Shown piece after piece: positions 36,107 to 48,239 of a stretch of DNA of 64,000 nt (position 1 is its first letter; every line of letters starts with the position of its first letter). The stretch comes from Stictocephala bisonia (lineage: Eukaryota > Arthropoda > Insecta > Hemiptera > Membracidae), in assembly GCA_035578905.1 (NCBI GenBank), contig JAQJVL010000175.1:1587001-1651000 (forward strand), given 5' to 3'. The position numbers were made by a program, and so were the translations under genes. The notes under the pieces are model-generated. The model was given only the letters and a program-made list of their open reading frames with translations, made no database searches and was not told where the DNA came from.

Positions 36107-36676
36107 ATTTGGGAGCTTCGACAAATTAATTCAGATCAATGTTTTATTCAACTATTCAGATCACCCAATAGCCAAAAGTCATAATACGTAAGGTCTGGGG
36201 ATCGTGCAGCTCACGGAACATAACCAAATCGCAAAATCAAATGTCCCCGAAAAAACTTACGTAAAAAAGTCATGAGTGTCCAAATGTGTTACAAGTAGCC
36301 CCATCCTGCTTAAATCAAATTCCAAAAGAGGCGTATTTGCAGCACCAAACAGTCCCTAAGGAATCGTTGCCTCACATAGGCTGCCAATGACAACATAAAT
36401 AACAGATCGTTCACGGGCTAAATCATGCGTTTCTAATTCAACTGAACTAATTATCGTATCGTAACCCTTGACATCTCATTTTATAGATGGACACCTGGTT
36501 TAGTGGGGCATAAGTTGATATTTTGAGTTTTTTAATTTAAAATTGCCAAGAACAAGTTTTAAATATTTATCTGAAAAACATTTTTAAATACTCATGTTTT
36601 TACAACAACCAACTAATGATCCACTAGATCAGATCTTCATCTATTAAATGACACATCAAGTGTTATGATACGTTAA
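36107..36676. other. Intergenic, nothing recognised
   Basis: No coding frame over 60 codons and no repeat match within the window. Confidence 0.6.
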
Positions 36677-36938
36677 TTGGTCGGTAGTGTAGTTGGTTCA
36701 ATCCCAGCTTTACTTGATAAAGGTTCTCAGTTCGATCCCAATCAGAGTCAATACATTTTGAGAAGGATCAGCTGATAATCACTGGCTGTTCATTTGTCAT
36801 TGGGCTATTAATTAATGACACTTTCTAAGGAATAGTCGGCCTTAGTTTGTAACAATGACTACATTCACTTATCATACTTATTCGAAATCCATATTCGCCC
36901 ATATCGACGATCGGCGTCTTATGAATAAATAAATAAAT
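36677..36938 (+). repeat. SINE family 1, complete copy
   Basis: tRNA-derived SINE of about 260 bp: head TTGGTCGGTAGTGTAGTTGG with A-box character, B-box region GTTCTCAGTTCGATCCCAAT, body GATCAGCTGATAATCACTGG and CATTGGGCTATTAATTAATG, 3' end GGCGTCTTATGAATAAATAA with an (AAAT)n tail. At least four other copies are in the window. Confidence 0.88.
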
Positions 36939-39045
36939 TATTACGGGCCGAATTACCGAAATAGAAACCCATGTTTTTCGTGGAGTGAACCGGCCCTGAA
37001 GGGGATTACTTACTTACACCATTCATTTTACCATACATTAATATAGTAATGGTGATGGTCCGCTCTGCGTCGCCTGCGACTTGTAATGAAACATTGGCGT
37101 ATTAATACGGCTGCCTATTTATTTCGGGGTTGGCCACAGGTTATAATTTTCAAAATATTTATACTTTTGTTTTTTCTGTTTTACAAATTTATCCAGATTG
37201 TTCACAACATATTATTATTATTTTATTTATAAAATTAAAATAATTATGTAACAAACCACTGTTTTATCCGGTGTGTATTTGACACCCAAGGTGGGGCTAT
37301 ATCCCCTCTGGATCCGCCACTGAGCTGTGATCTCCCAGCTATGGTAGCTACCACACAACAAATTTATAAGTATAAACACCTAATTATATTAAATTGCTCT
37401 AGAAATAAGGGAGGAGTTGCGTTGAACACAAATAGCTTCGCCTATTATATTAAAGAATACTCTATACTAAATTTGTTACAGTTAGTTTTGTTCATATTTG
37501 TGTTTTTGAAGATTGTTTCGAGCATCAAAACAAACTTCAACTAAGAGTTTAATAAAGGTGTAACTAGAACTGCATTCGTTCAATTAAAAGAATGTAAAGT
37601 TTTAAATCACGAGGATATGTTTTATTTATATAACATAACTATAGTTAACATTATGAAAGATGGAATGGATAAAGATAATAAGTGCTATTATTGTAAAAAC
37701 ATATAATGAAAATAATTTGTGTAAAAATTCCATGATTGAAAATTTTATTTATTTTCGATTTAAAAAGCTCCATCAACATTTGACGCTGATCTCGCTCTCC
37801 ATGTAATGGTTCTCTTCTCTCCCCCCATCTCTAGTCTAAGCCTTATTCTCGTTCTTGCAGTTCAGCACAACACTCTCCCTTTCTAATTCTTGTTTAGGAT
37901 TTCCAGTTCAGCTCCCCCTTCTATAATTCCATAATATTTTCCTGTACAAGTAGTTTTTTATTGTCCTTTTTCTTGCACTGTTTGGGGGAGAGTACTTTGC
38001 TGTGTCAGATTGGAACGTTGTTAATTACATTTTAAATGAGATGTTGACATTTAAAGCACTAGGGGTAAGTCGGTTCAACCATTTTTATTTACAGGGTAAA
38101 TGCGAAGTACGATGTTGTAAGAGGGGTTACAGACCATGGATATATTTACCATGCAAAATGTACACTTCTTGGTAAAAAGACTGTAGTTATGGTTTCTAAT
38201 AATAGGAACTGTGAGAGGGTAGATTATGGGAGTTTTCGGGATGACCATTCTCTGAAGTTTGAAAATTTATGTCAAAAAAAAACCATCAGACGCAATCGTT
38301 GGGACACTGTTTTGCCCAAAGTGTCCAGACTGAGAGATTTAATCCATTCCTGCTTAGATTTAATGCAACAACGAACAAACACGATAGTAATGATTTATTC
38401 CTTCAAATTTTTAACAAATGTACAATAGAATATTTGAATATATCAGCAGTTGCTGTATATTTATAGGATTGTAAAACTATTTAGTTTGTGAATTGGAGTT
38501 TACAGTGGATATCCATACACATGAAAAAGTAAAATAAATTTTGAAACTGAACAAAAAGTCTAAGCGTGCTTAAATTGAATATAATATTATTTACTGTATC
38601 ATTAAAATTATTGATAATGATTGATATAGTATTGCCAAATTGATATAGGTAATTTATGTTTGTTTTAAACAAATTGTACATTTATCAAAAATATATATTT
38701 CATTAAACCCCAATCAAGTCACTTTTACGTAGATTCATACAAAAATAATTCTCTCATAGAACATTTTAATTAATATATATTTTGATTTGTAATCAAGTGA
38801 ACGTTCGTTTTCCCTGCATGCACTAGTGTTGGAGCGGCCGCCGGGTCTAGCCATGACGTCACAGACCCCTCTAAGCGCAGGCTTCTTTGCATATAAGAAG
38901 TGGGCCTACCTCCTCTTTACTAGCCTTGCATGAACATACCGTCTCCTTTTCTAGGCAAAGTGGCAGCAACAACATAGACTCACACTTAACAAATTCTAGT
39001 TTGGTCATTTTACACTTTGTCAGTTTGTTTATTTTGTCTTGTATA
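36939..39045. other. Intergenic; possible hAT terminus and one unidentified frame
   Basis: Near 37300-37319, CCCCTCTGGATCCGCCACTG is, reversed, a typical hAT-type terminus. From 38091, after a TTTACAG, an open frame runs to 38428 (see separate entry). At 38830-38930 a GC-rich stretch with TGACGTCA and GCATATAAGAAG looks promoter-like but has no linked gene. The rest is AT-rich. Confidence 0.45.
38091..38428 (+). CDS. Unidentified coding-like frame
   Basis: After a polypyrimidine tract and TTTACAG the + strand frame reads VNAKYDVVRGVTDHGYIYHA and KCTLLGKKTVVMVSNNRNCE, then RVDYGSFRDDHSLKFENL, to a stop at 38426-38428. It has no ATG at its start before 38189, so it resembles an exon or a transposon protein fragment. 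I do not recognise it. A second frame over 38269-38466 overlaps and reads FAQSVQTERFNPFLLRF, so a frameshift within one old protein is possible. Confidence 0.3.
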
Positions 39046-39318
39046 GACTGGTTGATAGCATCCCTTAAATCCCAGCTTCCTAAGTTAAAGGTTCTCAGTT
39101 CGATCCCAATCAGAGTCGTAACACATTTTGAAAGAGATCAGCTGATAACCACCGGCTGTTTATTTGTCATTGGGCTATTAATTAATGACACTTAGTCGGC
39201 CTTAGTTTGTAACAATGACTACATTCTCTCATCTAAGCTCATTCGGAATCCATATTTGGCCATATCTTGACGATCGGTGTCTTAAGAATAAATAATAAAC
39301 TAAAAAATAAATAAATAA
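39046..39318 (+). repeat. SINE family 1, degraded copy
   Basis: Retains GGTTCTCAGTTCGATCCCAA, GATCAGCTGATAACCACCGG, CATTGGGCTATTAATTAATG and CGGTGTCTTAAGAATAAATA. The tRNA-like head is worn (ACTGGTTGATAGCATCCC). Confidence 0.85.
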
Positions 39319-40114
39319 AAGTCGCAACTCTAGCACGTCCGAGGAGAGAGTTACCGAGTTGTCTCGATTAATGTCAAAGAAATTTTGGAAGAAAGAGGTT
39401 ATTATGATTTGTTTGTCTGTATTACACTAGGTAACTTGTTTCCAGGTATTTTACTGCCATGACAACAAGGGCCTGGGTAGCATGGAAGTTTTAAGAAAAT
39501 GACATTCGCATCTCTGTATTAATAAAAAACATTGGTGTCTCTTCATGCTTAGAATAATGTACATTATATTACATAACAACGGAGAAATCTAAACGAACCA
39601 TCTGTCAGTCTATTTGTCGATTACATAATAGTGTTCATGATTCACGGAAAACGAGAGCTCTTTTTCTATTAGGGCCTATTTCTTTCTTCTATATACGCCA
39701 CTGAAAGTATGTCTATTTTGATTGTTAAAATGCCATGATCTTTAAATACCATGCTTTTCTTATAGCAAATATATAGTTTTTGTTTTTCTCAAAGGTAATG
39801 TTTACTTGCTAATACGAGTATGATAGTTGTGGAACATAAGTTGTCTTTATTCTTAAGAAACTGATTGTCAAAATATTAGTGAGCACGGATTTCAAAGAAG
39901 TATGTGGTTGCGATTCGTGTGTATCAGCATTGATTTTATACAAAAATAGATTTTCTATACAATGTTAAATTTTGAGTCTCAAATATCAGATGTTTTGTGG
40001 CCCATTGTGGAGCGCTAGTATAAATGTAATGCAGTTTAAACCAGCTGTGGTTGCGAGCCTCGATAACTAACAAAATTACAGGCACAAATATTCCTATTAT
40101 ATGGAATATCTATC
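39319..40114. other. Intergenic, nothing recognised
   Basis: AT-rich with no frame or repeat I can name. Confidence 0.6.
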
Positions 40115-40261
40115 GTAGGTGTATACAAACTAAGATCAACTAGTCCTTGGAAATTGACATTAATCATCAATACCACAATGACAAATGAACGTGTGGTTAT
40201 AAGATGATGATCCCTTTCAATATTTGTTTGGCTCAGATTGTAATCGAACTGAGCAGTTAAC
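40115..40261 (-). repeat. SINE family 1 copy, 3' part (split by a foldback element)
   Basis: Reverse orientation: ACAAACTAAGATCAACTAGT, CACAATGACAAATGAACG and the B-box region TAATCGAACTGAG. The SINE head follows 2.8 kb later at 43064-43100. Confidence 0.75.
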
Positions 40262-43063
40262 TTAGGGATGTTAGATCGAAAATTATTTTTCAAATTTTTT
40301 TTAATAAAATTGCTGGTATCCATGTAAGTAATAAATGGGGAAAATTTCTAAAAAAATTTTTTATGAAGATATGGCTGCCCAAAGTGACTAATTTAGTCTT
40401 TTTGGTGCATAACTCAAGAACAAACCGTGTGATATATTTTATAATCATTTTGAGAATACAGTGAACAACAGGTACTAACCAACCTAGTATATAGTAAATC
40501 TAAAAATAATATTGTTTTAAGTGTTTCTGATTATCTATATATTTAATTTCATAAGGCGAATCGGTTGCGTCAAAATTCCAAGCGTTACACTCCACCTACG
40601 GCCTTTGGAAATGTCTCATTTTTAAATCTCTGTAATTGTAGATGGCGGGCAAAAAAAGTATTGCTATTCGCCTGTAGGGCTCCGCCCCATTGTCATTCAA
40701 AATTCTCATGTTAATTTTATGTGAAGAGGGTTTCTAACTTTTGTTTTGATTTATTGAGTCCAGCTGTCAATATGACACATTAAATATTCCAGCTGTTAAT
40801 GTTTTATATCCAAATTAACAAGGCACAAGGCCAAACCTTTAAGAGGCTGGTATTCAACTGAACAAACCAGTGTTTACACATGGGCAACTTTTCATTTAAT
40901 AGAGTAAAATCCCTAGACGGAATTAAATTTATTGAATAAAAGTTTATTGAAAATACAGTCGACCAAAATAACGATATAGACAAGCCTTACAACAACAAAA
41001 AAAAACTGTACAGACAAACTTTAACACAACAATAATACCTGATTAATCTATTATATGAGGATGAGTTTTACAAAACTATAAATAATTAAATATTATAGAT
41101 TACATATTTAACACGTTCACTGCGTCATGAGATCCCGAGGACTTGTGTCGTAGGCTTACATTCATACGGTGATGAAATTCGTATGTAATTCCTTATTTGC
41201 GTTTGTGATATTTTTCTTTGTAATTAACGCATTGTTGCAGGAGTTAAACTCAATGGAATCATTTTGCTTTTTGAATTTAATAGTACCCTATATCTTTCGC
41301 GAGATCTATAGCACCAGAGTAATGACATATTAGTTATATGCGGTACGAGATCTATATACATTGTCGATTGTTAGCTGTTGTTTGAAAAGGTGGGAGAATT
41401 GTTCCACGTCGTTGCTGAGTCGTATGTTTATTTACAATATAACCTCAATTTCTCAGCTGGGGTATAATTTACAACAGTACTTCCTTATATGCGACCCGTG
41501 GCCCGTGCTTATACGCTATATCCACACCCTGCATAGCACTTATGACGTCAGACAATTGATAGTTCTAAAACAATAACCTAGAGTGCTCTATCTTCAACTG
41601 ATGACGTGATATTGTGCGCAGAACTTCTTTTGCCCAAAGAGATCTCGGGATCTCGTCCCGCGTCCCGCACTGAATTGATGATATGCAACGAGATCGCGTG
41701 ACGCATAGGATGAATGGTCGAGAAATTATAACAACGCAGTAAACGTATTAACAGCAAATTTTAAATTTATTTGTATAGGAGCTTTTGCCCCAACAAGCCA
41801 CTAGTTTTTCTATAAATTATATTTGTTCAAATTTTGGGTTAACATTTGTACAATCGTCTTTGGCTGAAAAAGTAGATGAATATAATACATAAAATTCATT
41901 GTTAGAGTTTACTATACATAAGGGAGTTATGTCCTTCTTTCGAATTTGCGGGGCGGGGCAGGTGGGGGCTATTAGGGGGAGAGAGGGGAGGGGAATACAT
42001 TGCTTGTCTGATAGTGAGTCAGGAGCTAATAGCTTTAAGGGTGTTTGTCCGGGAGCCCTGTTTTAAGGAATTTAGTTACCTATAGATTTTATTGCAACTG
42101 CCGCTAAGCGCAGTAAAGCTCTTGATTCACTACGCTTCACAACTTCATCACACACTCTTCATTACCTTTGCCAAGTTAGCGATCTGGGGAGTAAATAATA
42201 CGAAGAACAGTTGTTGGTTCAAAACCAACACCCAAACACGTCAGTCGACCAGCCCAAGTTCTGTGAAAGGCATGCAGTGCAGTAGGCTCTGACGGCTGGT
42301 ACGGTTTACTGTATTGTCAAAACATGGTTTCGTAGTCTCCTGTTTCGGGCGCTATTTTTAAACGGATTTTCTTGAAACTGGATGATCGTTTAGTTGAAGA
42401 GTTGCATCATGCCTCTTGCACCTTAGAAGTTTGTAAATATTGGTCAAAACCTCTTGGTGACCTTACAAAAGAACCATATAAATCATACATTTCAGATTAA
42501 AAAAATATATATATTTTAATTAATTTTTTTGAAATATCATGTCCAAGGGGCATGCCGCAACTCTTCAACTAAACGATTACCGAATTTTAAGACAATCCGT
42601 TGAAAATTAGCATCCGAATCAGAAGACTACAAAACCATGTTTTTATCGTTTTTCAGAGGGGCAATGAAGACTATTAATAGTAAACTCTATCAATGAATTT
42701 TATATACATTATTAATCTACTTTTTTAGCCAATGGTGATTGTACAAATTTCAATTAAAAATTTGAAAAAATATCATTTATACAAAAATAATTGGTAACAC
42801 TTGGAAAAAATATTTTTTTAGATTTCGTATATATAAGGTTAGTACTTTTTGTCCACTATATTCTCAAAATTTAATAAAATATATCACATGGTTTGTTCAT
42901 GAGTTATGCACCAAACAGGCCAAATTAGTCACTTTGGGCAGCCATATCTTCATAAAGAAATTTTAAAAAAATTTTCCCGTAACACATTTATTACTTACTT
43001 ACATCGATACTAATAATTTAATTTTAAAAAAATCATAAATAATTTTCGATCGAACATCCTTAA
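40262..43063. mobile_element. 2.8-kb foldback-type element with long inverted arms, inserted in a SINE
   Basis: Both ends read inward as TTA(G/A)GGATGTT(A/C)GATCG-like text followed by AAAATTATTT. The inverted similarity continues for about 280 bases (40262-40550 versus 42780-43063; shared GAAGATATGGCTGCCCAAAG and GTGATATATTTTAT). It resumes at 41826-41930 versus 42665-42775 and at 42318-42435 versus 42532-42645. The gaps, all in the left arm, are later insertions. The whole is a giant hairpin with a ~96 base loop near 42436-42531. No transposase frame. Confidence 0.75.
41108..41751. mobile_element. piggyBac-like MITE with TTAA ends
   Basis: TTAACACGTTCACTGCGT at the left and, reversed, TTAATACGTTTACTGCGT at the right, both starting with TTAA, the piggyBac target site. 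644 bp including both TTAA copies. No transposase. Motifs GAGATC and CGTCATGA/TGACG recur inside. It lies in the sequence that interrupts the left arm of the foldback element. Confidence 0.7.
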
Positions 43064-43100
43064 TTAATATTTAACCAACTACACTACCGACCAATTGAAT
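43064..43100 (-). repeat. SINE family 1 head (split by the foldback element)
   Basis: AACCAACTACACTACCGACC, reversed, is the tRNA-like start of the SINE (GGTCGGTAGTGTAGTTGGTT). It completes the copy at 40115-40261. Confidence 0.75.
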
Positions 43101-45763
43101 ACCCGATTCGCTATTGAAAGTCCTGTAAAATAGAAATAGGTCACTACAACCCTTGAAGATCAGTGCTACGAGTACATTTCAATCGAAGTTATGTTTAATT
43201 ATGACTCTAGGTATAGATACTACAAACTTTCCCTGCATACTTTAATTTCTTATTACTGAGTAACTTTTTTACCAACACTAAACGAGTTGCTAAATCCTAC
43301 ATTAACTTTCTAAGTTACAACCTGACTTGCATGCTTTAACATGACTTAATGTAAGTGTAGATTATCATTAAATTCGTATTTATGTATAAAATCAGACAGC
43401 AGCTTTTATGGTAAATATAGGGTTGTGTGTCCATCCACAAGCCAGGGACGTAGCCAGAAATTGCAGAAGGAGAGGTTCACATGAAAATTTGACTTGAATA
43501 CCAAAGATTTTAGAGTATGTAAAAAGTAATCTCAAAACATACAAACCATATAGTTTTTTTTATATTTTTTATCTATAAATATCCATCTTAATAGGATATC
43601 CTTACATTATTTCAATACTCATTATTCAGTTTAAATCAACATAAAATAATTTCTCGTTTGTTTAATTTAATTCCTAATACATCCAGGAAACCTTACTACC
43701 CTCGTTACTTACTTAGACCCTTCATTATATAATCAATGCTTGGACTCATATATGTTTAAAGACCACCATAAAAACATAAATGTAGATTACAAATGGAATA
43801 TTTATAAACAAACCAAAACCATCTTCCACTGCTTATGGGCACTGATCATGGCTTGCTTCTCGTTCTGCTGGCCAACATTTCAATCACTTATTACCACATA
43901 TCACATTCCATTTGATATTTCAATTTTTATTCTCAGTTAATTTATTAAATTTAAAATAATGAAACAAGCTGAGTTTCAAAGGATAATTTCAGAATACATA
44001 CATTCACACAATTCTTAGTTAACCTAAATTCCAACAGTATTTTATATAGTTTTATCTTTTGTAGTTTGTAATTTTTGTAGAAAGGACATTACATAAAAAG
44101 TAAAATCTACTCTTAAAAATCACTGTTAAAGAATGAGCTGAATCGTTGTGAGAAAAGAACTGTCTGATATACAAATAGTTTCAAAAATATGCCTATAGGC
44201 TAATATATTGAAAAATTAAACGTAATTTCTGGTGAAAATAATATTTATTAAGAACAACAAATAAATAAAACTTATAAATAAATGTAACAATGTCTGTCTA
44301 TTTTGTCTGTCTGTCCATATAATGGCGGCCTTCCGCGCATGAGTTCATAATAATACCGACACAGTTATTTTTAGAATATGCCAATTTAACAATTTCTTTA
44401 TTACGATTAATAGGCTATAGAATAGCTCATATGAATGCTTCTTTCACACTACACGATTTTGTTCGTACAAGTTTTTTTCCGTTGTTGGTTGGTTTTCACA
44501 CTACACGATTTTTAGTGTTATTAAAAAATACGCTTTACATTGAAATATATTCTAAAATATAACAGTGATATCACCAGCCTTTAACCTTCGACAAATTGAA
44601 TTACTTTTTAATTGTAATTTTTGGTCCGTTTTTAATATATTACAACTATACTAAATTTAGTTTTGAACATTAAAAACTACCCTCTTGGTGATAATTGTAA
44701 ATTAAAAAAAGACAACTTGTATAGTGAGAATGGCGTATTTTTATCATTTTTAAATCATTTACAGATTAGCTTACAATATCGTTCATAACTTTATAGACAC
44801 GTAGAGACCTCGAAGAACAGTTGATCAGGAAAATAAAACTCAGCGGACTGGTCATAAGTGAAGAGCAAGAGCACCCTTAGTTAACAGCAATTCCCGATAG
44901 TCTTAATGACGACGATGGTGCTAACGTGCTTAGTAATGGTTCGATTGCCATTTTAGTGATCATGGCACAATTCCGCACAATTTGAGTACCGACATCGCCG
45001 AAGTTACGAAAAAATATTATTCAGTTTTTCATTTTCGTAATTGTTTTGTCTTGCTCTTAAGGATTTATAAGTTATAATCAGAACAATATTTGAATTAAAG
45101 ATGTTTGAACACAATAAAACTATTGTTAGTTACATTCTTACTAAATAATTTAAAATAAACTAACTGTTTAGTTAAATTTGAATTTATTTGTACTCTTGGT
45201 ACAGTATTAGTTTTTGTTTTTTTTTTTTTACTCTTAGCTATTTGGCATAGATTAGTTTTTTAATACTTTAAAAGTGACTTTCATACCTTGGGTTATGTAT
45301 AATTAGTACAATATGAGTTATCCAGGACAGGGTCATGATAATAGCTCATTTTTATCACCACACTGCTGTAATGGTTTAGCTGCAACTAATGTGTATTACA
45401 CTATTGGATGTATAATACACATTAGTTCACAAAAAGAACTACCTTTTTTATACAATCCCTTTACATTGTTGAGGCATGTGTAGGTACAGACAGGAATGAA
45501 TCCTTTCTCTGTAAAACCAATAAATACACATCCACGAGAAGAAGAAGCAAAAACCCAATCTCTTTACATTTTTTTAGGCCTGCGTTAGTACAGAGGCAAG
45601 AACGAATCGTTTCTCTGTAAAAACAATGAATACACATCTACAAGAACAAGAAGCGAAAAGCCAATAATAAAAAGACAGTCTACTTTTGTTCTAATTTTGC
45701 TATCTTGGCGCGGCTGCCACTAGGGTGAGCTTGTTGTGCTGCCACTAGAGTGAGAGGGAAGAG
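43101..45763. other. Intergenic; hAT-like terminus, small repeats, no gene
   Basis: CAGGGACGTAGCCAG at 43443 looks like a hAT terminus. TTTCACACTACACGATTTT occurs twice (44450, 44502). A hairpin with 15-base arms AACTAATGTGTATTA lies at about 45384-45427. An imperfect direct duplication of about 108 bases occupies 45453-45668. No convincing coding frame. Confidence 0.5.
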
Positions 45764-46195
45764 TAAGGCCGGTTACACACATATGCATCTCGCACGGTGC
45801 GACTAGCATTTTTCTTGCTACTAGCATGCAGCTCGAAGACCAACCTGTGTTAATCACGTAGAGCTTACACACATATGCGACTGGTTCGGTGCTACTGGCA
45901 TCGTGCAGCTTCTGTGCTAGTCGCATGCAGCGTGCAGCGCCACTAGGAACCGATCGGTCGGTGTTTTGGCGCTGCATGCAGCGTGCATCTTGAGTTGGCG
46001 CATGCGCAGAACACATTTCCAAGCCCTGATGCTCTTGTTCCGCCGGTTTACTACGTTGACAAGTGCGGAAAGTCACTTTTTGAATAGCTTGAGTTTTGTT
46101 AATAATAATTTGTAATTAAATAGTGTATACCCCAGTTTAAATTAGCTGTTTGCTGATTATGTATTGGCTACTTTTAACATTTTGGCGCCAATAAG

Positions 46196-47958
46196 CAGGC
46201 CCGACCAGAGGGGGGGGGCAAAATCCACGGGGCCCGTGGCCCAAGGGGGCCCGGGCCCGGCCGCGATTTTTTTTTTTTTAGGAAATTCCAAAAATCCTTT
46301 ATTAAAATATTTTACAACAGATTGAATTTACTTGCGGTTTTAATTATGAAATTATTGTAAGGAATATTATGCATTTGGAAAAGGCAATATGCAAGAAATT
46401 ATTTCTTTGCATAAGTTACAAAATTAATAAAAATATATCGGGAATACATTGCGCGTGGGAGCGGGAGCGGGCGCGCCACCTGATCGGAAGCTCGCTGAGA
46501 AGAAAGAAAAGATTCCTGAGCACCAAAACAGCCTTAGCCATAAAGAATGTTTCTTAAAATGGAAAGATCTGGAATTAAATCTTAACAAAGGAGGTACTAT
46601 ATTTGGTAGCATTGAAAAACAATTGCAGAATGAAATCACTACCTGGAAACAGATCTTACACAGACTCCTTCACGTAACTTTATTTTTAAGTGAGCGAGGT
46701 CTCTCTTTTAGAGGGGAAACTCAAAAGGTGGGTCATGCAAACAACGGCAATTTTTTAGGTGTGCTAGAACTTTTAGGTCATTATGACTCTATTTTAGCGA
46801 AGCATCTAGATCATGTTAAGCAATCTCAAGAATCGTATAAGAGAATGCAAGTGCATTATTTGTCTTGGAGAACTCAAAACAAATTCATAGCAAGTTGTGC
46901 TTGATTATGTAAGGAAAGTTATTATGGGTGAACTCAAGTGATCTAAATACTATTCTATTATGGTTGACGCTACACCAGACTCAAGTCATGTAGAACAGAC
47001 CTCTTTTGTATTTAAATACGTTATTTTCAAAGAAGACGTAAAAGAATATGAATTCCATGAACGATTTTTGGAGTTTTCCGACTGCAATGAAAAAACTGGA
47101 GAAGAAATCGCAAATCTAATCAAAGAAGTTCTTAAAAAATATGACATATCCTTAGATGACTGTAGAGGACAAGGATTCGATAATGGCAGTAATATGAGTG
47201 GCAAGTATAAGGGTGTTCAGGCTGATATTTTAAAATTAAACTCCCTGGCTGTGTACTCACCCTGTGGATGCCACAGTTTGAACTTAAGTGGAGTATGCGC
47301 TGCTGAGAGTTGTACTGAAGCTTATGGTATCGAACTGGAACTCCCCACTTCCCGTGCAAGAAAGAGGAAGACTTTTCACGATGAAACAGCTACAGAAGAT
47401 GTAATGTTGATTTTATCCCCGGAAGAACGCTTCAAAACAGAAGTTTTTTACACAATAATTGATGTTTTGGTGGCCAACCTGAAAACGAGGTTCACAGCAA
47501 TGAAATTTTCATTTTTATGGAAGTATAACGAAATGGACGAGAGTATCCAGTATCCGTTGCTCAGGCCGAGAGATCATTTAGTGTTTTGAGCCGAATTTAA
47601 AATTGTTTAAGATCTACTATGGGTCAACAACGATTATCTGATTTGGGACTGTTAAGCATAGAGTCAAAACTTGCAAAAACTCTTGATTTCGACCACGTAA
47701 ACCAAAACTTTGCGGATATGAAAGCAAGAAAAGTTATGTTGTAACTAACATTTCTATTGTAAATAATTAAAAGCTATGTTTAATTGTTAAAACTGTTTTA
47801 ATGTTCTTCCTTCCTGTGTCAATAACATGAGTGTTTACTATTGCAAATCCCAATTTATGAGTTAGCAGATTTTCGGGAATTTTCGTTCAACTAGGTTTGG
47901 GGGGGGGGGCCCGGTCGGGTCTCATCCCCGGGGCCCGGCCTGGCTCTGGGCGGCCCTG
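46196..47958 (+). mobile_element. hAT transposon (ZMYM1-like), internally deleted, with exact 8-bp duplication
   Basis: CCAATAAG is duplicated exactly at 46188-46195 and 47959-47966. Ends CAGGCCCGACCAGAG and, reversed, CAGGGCCGCCCAGAG, followed by G/C-rich runs. The 1.76 kb copy carries a shortened transposase pseudogene. It is nested in the Harbinger-like element. Confidence 0.92.
46369..47744 (+). pseudogene. hAT transposase remnant (ZMYM1-like group)
   Basis: Pieces in several frames: HQNSLSHKECFLKWKDLELN (the H....W..LE start of the DUF4371-like region), LSERGLSFRGETQKVG and GNFLGVLELLGHYD, then IMVDATPDSSHVEQTSFVFK, FLEFSDCNEKTGEEIANLI, the catalytic-region text CRGQGFDNGSNMSGKYKGVQ and SPCGCHSLNLSGVCAAESC, and finally the dimerisation end (RSFSVLSRI, then LSDLGLLSIESKLAKTLDFD). 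The segment between about 47330 and 47570 is compressed by deletions. Stops at 46904, 47589 and others show it is inactive. Confidence 0.88.
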
Positions 47959-48239
47959 CCAATAAGGGTGTACCCAATATTCACGTTCAATATTTATTCT
48001 TCTTTGACGTCGTCTTCTTCTAATGACGGTAAGTAACAACAGCATTTCATCATCCGACGACGACATTTTCCAATGAACTGAGCGCCAAAAAGTCCCCATC
48101 TCTCTCACCTTGCCACTAGCACGTGCCACGACCATGCAGCCTGCATGCGGGTTACACACATATGCATCTCGCACAGTGCTACTGGCATCAAAAATGCTAG
48201 TCGCACCGTGCGAGATGCATATGTGTGTAACCCGCCTAA

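Larger units (their letters stand above)
45767..48236. mobile_element. Harbinger-like non-autonomous element, carrying a nested hAT
   Basis: Left end GGCCGGTTACACACATATGC, right end reversed GGCGGGTTACACACATATGC; the match continues through ATCTCGCACGGTGCGACTAG. TAA flanks both ends (45764-45766, 48237-48239), fitting the 3-bp TWA duplications of PIF/Harbinger elements. Without the hAT inserted at 46196-47958 it is about 700 bp and has no transposase. The right end (48147-48236) is itself a palindrome because it carries an extra inverted copy of the terminus. Confidence 0.82.

Noticed and set aside
38820..38935. A promoter (TGACGTCA and a TATA-like GCATATAAG in GC-rich DNA)
   Set aside because: Suggestive, but no gene or LTR follows downstream that it could serve.
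45720..46076. A 118-codon - strand frame rich in A, C, M and H
   Set aside because: It is inside the Harbinger-like element end, where repeated TGCATGC/GTGCAGC text creates the composition.
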